Positions 62,069 to 64,000 of a stretch of DNA of 64,000 nt are shown piece after piece; within the stretch, counting starts at the first letter, position 1; the number at the start of each line of letters is the position of its first letter. The notes under the pieces are model-generated. The model was not told the origin of the DNA, did no database searches, and worked only from the letters and a program-made list of their open reading frames with translations. The translations under genes and the position numbers were made by a program. The stretch lies in assembly GCF_014204415.1 (NCBI RefSeq), contig NZ_JACHLE010000001.1:806001-870000 (forward strand), given 5' to 3'. The stretch comes from Chryseobacterium defluvii (GTDB lineage Bacteria; Bacteroidota; Bacteroidia; Flavobacteriales; Weeksellaceae).

Positions 62069-62791
62069 ATGAAAACAAACATTATTTCTCTGGCATTTTT
62101 ACTATTGCCATTTTTATCATTCTCTCAAGTGGGAATCAATACCAGCGCTCCTCAGGCTATTTTACATGTTGATGGAGGCAAAGATAATCCCGTAACAGGA
62201 GCCCCTTCCATTGCCCAGCAGGCCAATGATGTGGTGGTAACCTCTACCGGAAGGGTAGGAATTGGTACTATAACACCAACAGCCCAACTGCAGACTACCG
62301 GTAATATGATACTGGGAACCGCTGCCCTCACCAATGGAGCAACAGGATATAGCACTATTGTAAGAAACAATACAACGGGGGAACTAAGAACTGCATCTTC
62401 CAGCAGTGGAAATTCATTCATATTTAACTATGTAACTTATCAAGTAAATAATGTAAACGGAGATGCCATTAATAATTTCAATACTAATATTAATTCCGCT
62501 CAATATACGTTAATAATTACAGGAAGCAGTTTCATAACTTCAAATGGCGGCGGGCTTTCGAATTCAGTCACAGGAACTTTTTCTCCTAAAAATATATATG
62601 CTTATCAAAATGCCGGCACCTGGCGCTTACTCGCAGATTATAGAGGAGGAAGTACTGCTGACGGCCTCAACGGCTCCTGGACAATATACTGCCTCGTTAT
62701 CAATAATACTTTCATGAATTCATTAGGAACGGTTACCTCAAACCTTGGTGGAAGCTCCAATGGTTCTGCAACAGCACCGGCAGGATTATAA
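62069..62791 (+). CDS. Secreted QVGINT/GIGT-repeat protein (copy 1)
   Basis: The 240-residue protein has a signal peptide ending in LSFS, then [17 protein letters not shown] and, after a linker, [19 protein letters not shown]. These GIxTxxPxAxL repeats resemble the beta-helix knobs of tail-fibre and adhesin proteins. A Ser/Thr/Asn-rich C-terminal part follows ([30 protein letters not shown]). No T9SS domain and no catalytic motif are seen. It is a tandem paralogue of the next gene. Confidence 0.78.
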   Translation: MKTNIISLAFLLLPFLSFSQVGINTSAPQAILHVDGGKDNPVTGAPSIAQQANDVVVTSTGRVGIGTITPTAQLQTTGNMILGTAALTNGATGYSTIVRNNTTGELRTASSSSGNSFIFNYVTYQVNNVNGDAINNFNTNINSAQYTLIITGSSFITSNGGGLSNSVTGTFSPKNIYAYQNAGTWRLLADYRGGSTADGLNGSWTIYCLVINNTFMNSLGTVTSNLGGSSNGSATAPAGL

Positions 62792-62896
62792 TGATCAGAT
62801 TGGTTCATACATCTTCCAGCGATTGAATGTTCATTTTAAAACAATTATGATGCACATGTATGACAAATATAAATTATTACTTAAAATAAGAATAAA

Positions 62897-63619
62897 ATGA
62901 AAAAAGATATTCTACTTTTATTAGTCTTTTTAGTTTCTTTTACTGCAAATTCACAGATTGGCATCAATACTACAAATCCACAGGCCATTCTGCATATTGA
63001 TGGAGCAAAAGATAATCCAGCTACAGGAGCCCCCTCTGCCATACAGCAGTCCAATGATTTAGCTGTAACCTCTGCAGGAAGGGTAGGTATTGGTACTATA
63101 ATACCTACCGCTCAACTTCAAACCACTGGCAATATGATTTTAGGAACTACAGAGTTGAGCGACGGAACACCCGGCTTTGGCATGATTGTAAGGAGTAATG
63201 CAACGGGAGAACTCAGGACAGCCTCTTCAAACAATGGAAACATTTTTATGTTCAACAGTATAACTTACCAGCTTAATAATGTATCAGGAGATTATGTAAA
63301 CGATTTTAATACCAACATTAATTCTACACAATATACCTTAATAATTGTTGGAAACAGTTTTACTCCATCAGACGGAATAGGGCTTCAAAATTCAAATTCC
63401 GGAACTTTTTCTCCTGAAAATGTCTTTGCATTCCGGGCAGGAAATACATGGCATCTATCTTTGGATTACAGAGGCGCAAATATAACAAATTCAATTAACG
63501 GCTCATGGACCATACAATGCATTGTCATCAGCAATACTTTCGTGAATTCACTGGGAACCATTACTTCTAATGCGGGGGGTAGTGCCAACGGTTCTGCAGC
63601 ATCTCCTGCCGGATTATAG
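62897..63619 (+). CDS. Secreted QVGINT/GIGT-repeat protein (copy 2)
   Basis: The protein is also exactly 240 residues, with the same plan as copy 1: signal peptide ending in [54 protein letters not shown] and GSWTIQCIVISNTF. Most differences lie between about residues 100 and 200. The two starts are 828 bp apart, a tandem duplication. A good terminator follows at 63680. Confidence 0.78.
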   Translation: MKKDILLLLVFLVSFTANSQIGINTTNPQAILHIDGAKDNPATGAPSAIQQSNDLAVTSAGRVGIGTIIPTAQLQTTGNMILGTTELSDGTPGFGMIVRSNATGELRTASSNNGNIFMFNSITYQLNNVSGDYVNDFNTNINSTQYTLIIVGNSFTPSDGIGLQNSNSGTFSPENVFAFRAGNTWHLSLDYRGANITNSINGSWTIQCIVISNTFVNSLGTITSNAGGSANGSAASPAGL

Positions 63620-63679
63620 TTGAATGCTGATTAATTATTAGATCATCAATTTCTGTAATAAAACCATTTTAGTTTATCG

Positions 63680-63709
63680 ATCTCTCATCATATATGAGAG
63701 ATTTTTATT
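63680..63709 (+). terminator. Terminator after the twin secreted protein genes
   Basis: ATCTCTCAT and ATGAGAGAT form a 9-bp stem with a CATAT loop, followed by TTTTTATTT. Confidence 0.85.
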
Positions 63710-63830
63710 TATGATCATATTTTGTTTAAAAGAAGTACTAGCTATTCCTGCTAAATCTGCAATTATGCAACTTAAATTAATATTTTTTTCGCAAATTTGT
63801 TAAAACTAAATAACTACGAACTAAGAATTG

Positions 63831-64000
63831 ATGACAGAAAAATTTCCGACAATAAATAGTACACTTTCACCAAACAGACTTTGTAAACTTATTCAACGAA
63901 AATATGAACTAACCAACAAAGCGGAATGTAACATATTTCGACTTGCTATGAATCATTTATACATTGTTCATGATGACGAAAACAAATACGTTTTTAGAAT
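63831..64000 (+). CDS. Phosphotransferase (APH/choline kinase-like), 5' part
   Basis: The frame starts with ATG at 63831 and runs off the window end (56 codons). LSPNRLCKLIQRKYELTNK followed by IFRLAMNHLYIVHDDENKYVFRI matches the first strands of aminoglycoside-phosphotransferase-like kinases (Y-x-V and KYVFRI, the Lys/Arg strand). The substrate cannot be told from this part. Confidence 0.6.
   Translation, partial: MTEKFPTINSTLSPNRLCKLIQRKYELTNKAECNIFRLAMNHLYIVHDDENKYVFR

Overview
The window comes from a low-GC member of the Bacteroidota, most likely a Chryseobacterium-like flavobacterium (family Weeksellaceae). Four points support this. Several secreted proteins end in type IX secretion (T9SS) sorting domains. 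Promoters carry the Bacteroidota -7 motif TAnnTTTG, sometimes with TTTG 18-20 nt upstream, and there are almost no Shine-Dalgarno sequences. Bacillithiol-type redox genes are present. Spacers hold the inverted-repeat elements common in this group. The genus is inferred from protein resemblance and could not be checked by a search.

Layout. 1-2.6 kb: end of an RND efflux operon (permease and TolC-type channel). 2.8-5.6 kb: tRNA-Ala(GGC), two lipoproteins (one an NlpC/P60 hydrolase), an uncharacterised protein and dapD. 5.7-9.7 kb: a four-gene glycan operon (GT87-like membrane protein, GT2, polysaccharide deacetylase, GT4). 9.9-12.4 kb: twin secreted M28 aminopeptidases. 13.5-18.1 kb: the translation cluster thrS-infC-rpmI-rplT, interrupted by an alpha/beta hydrolase and a palindromic element. 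18.2-28.7 kb: dipeptidase, acetyltransferase, a four-gene operon with a MazG-like pyrophosphohydrolase and a thioredoxin-fold protein, a large T9SS metalloprotease, DinB and acyl-CoA dehydrogenase genes, and a T9SS endonuclease. 28.8-30.2 kb: a SatD-DUF3307 pair behind a double palindrome. 30.2-32.9 kb: purC and purF separated by an IVS-like four-helix-bundle element. 33-37.7 kb: twin beta-barrel proteins, aroB, a pseudouridine synthase and nicotinamidase. 37.8-41.3 kb: a bacillithiol-linked operon and two Crp/Fnr regulators. 41.3-47.6 kb: biotin cluster (MocR regulator, ferritin-like diiron protein, bioF, bioD, bioB, bioA). 47.7-50 kb: MBL hydrolase, DsbA-like protein and a nucleosidase. 50.1-59.2 kb: a complete hydroxamate (NIS) siderophore operon with TonB receptor and MATE exporter. 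60.2-63.6 kb: a TPR/HTH membrane regulator with tandem secreted paralogues. The window ends inside a phosphotransferase-like gene.

The observations I rate highest are these. A ferritin-like diiron protein leads the biotin operon where no pimelate-forming gene is seen. The SatD-DUF3307 pair has two identical-architecture palindromes over an apparently leaderless promoter. infC is open for 20 codons upstream of its first ATG and its only plausible upstream start is AUA. At least nine spacers contain long inverted-repeat elements; one of them supplies the C-terminus of BioD and another splits the translation operon. All functional statements rest on reading the translated sequences; no database search was run.
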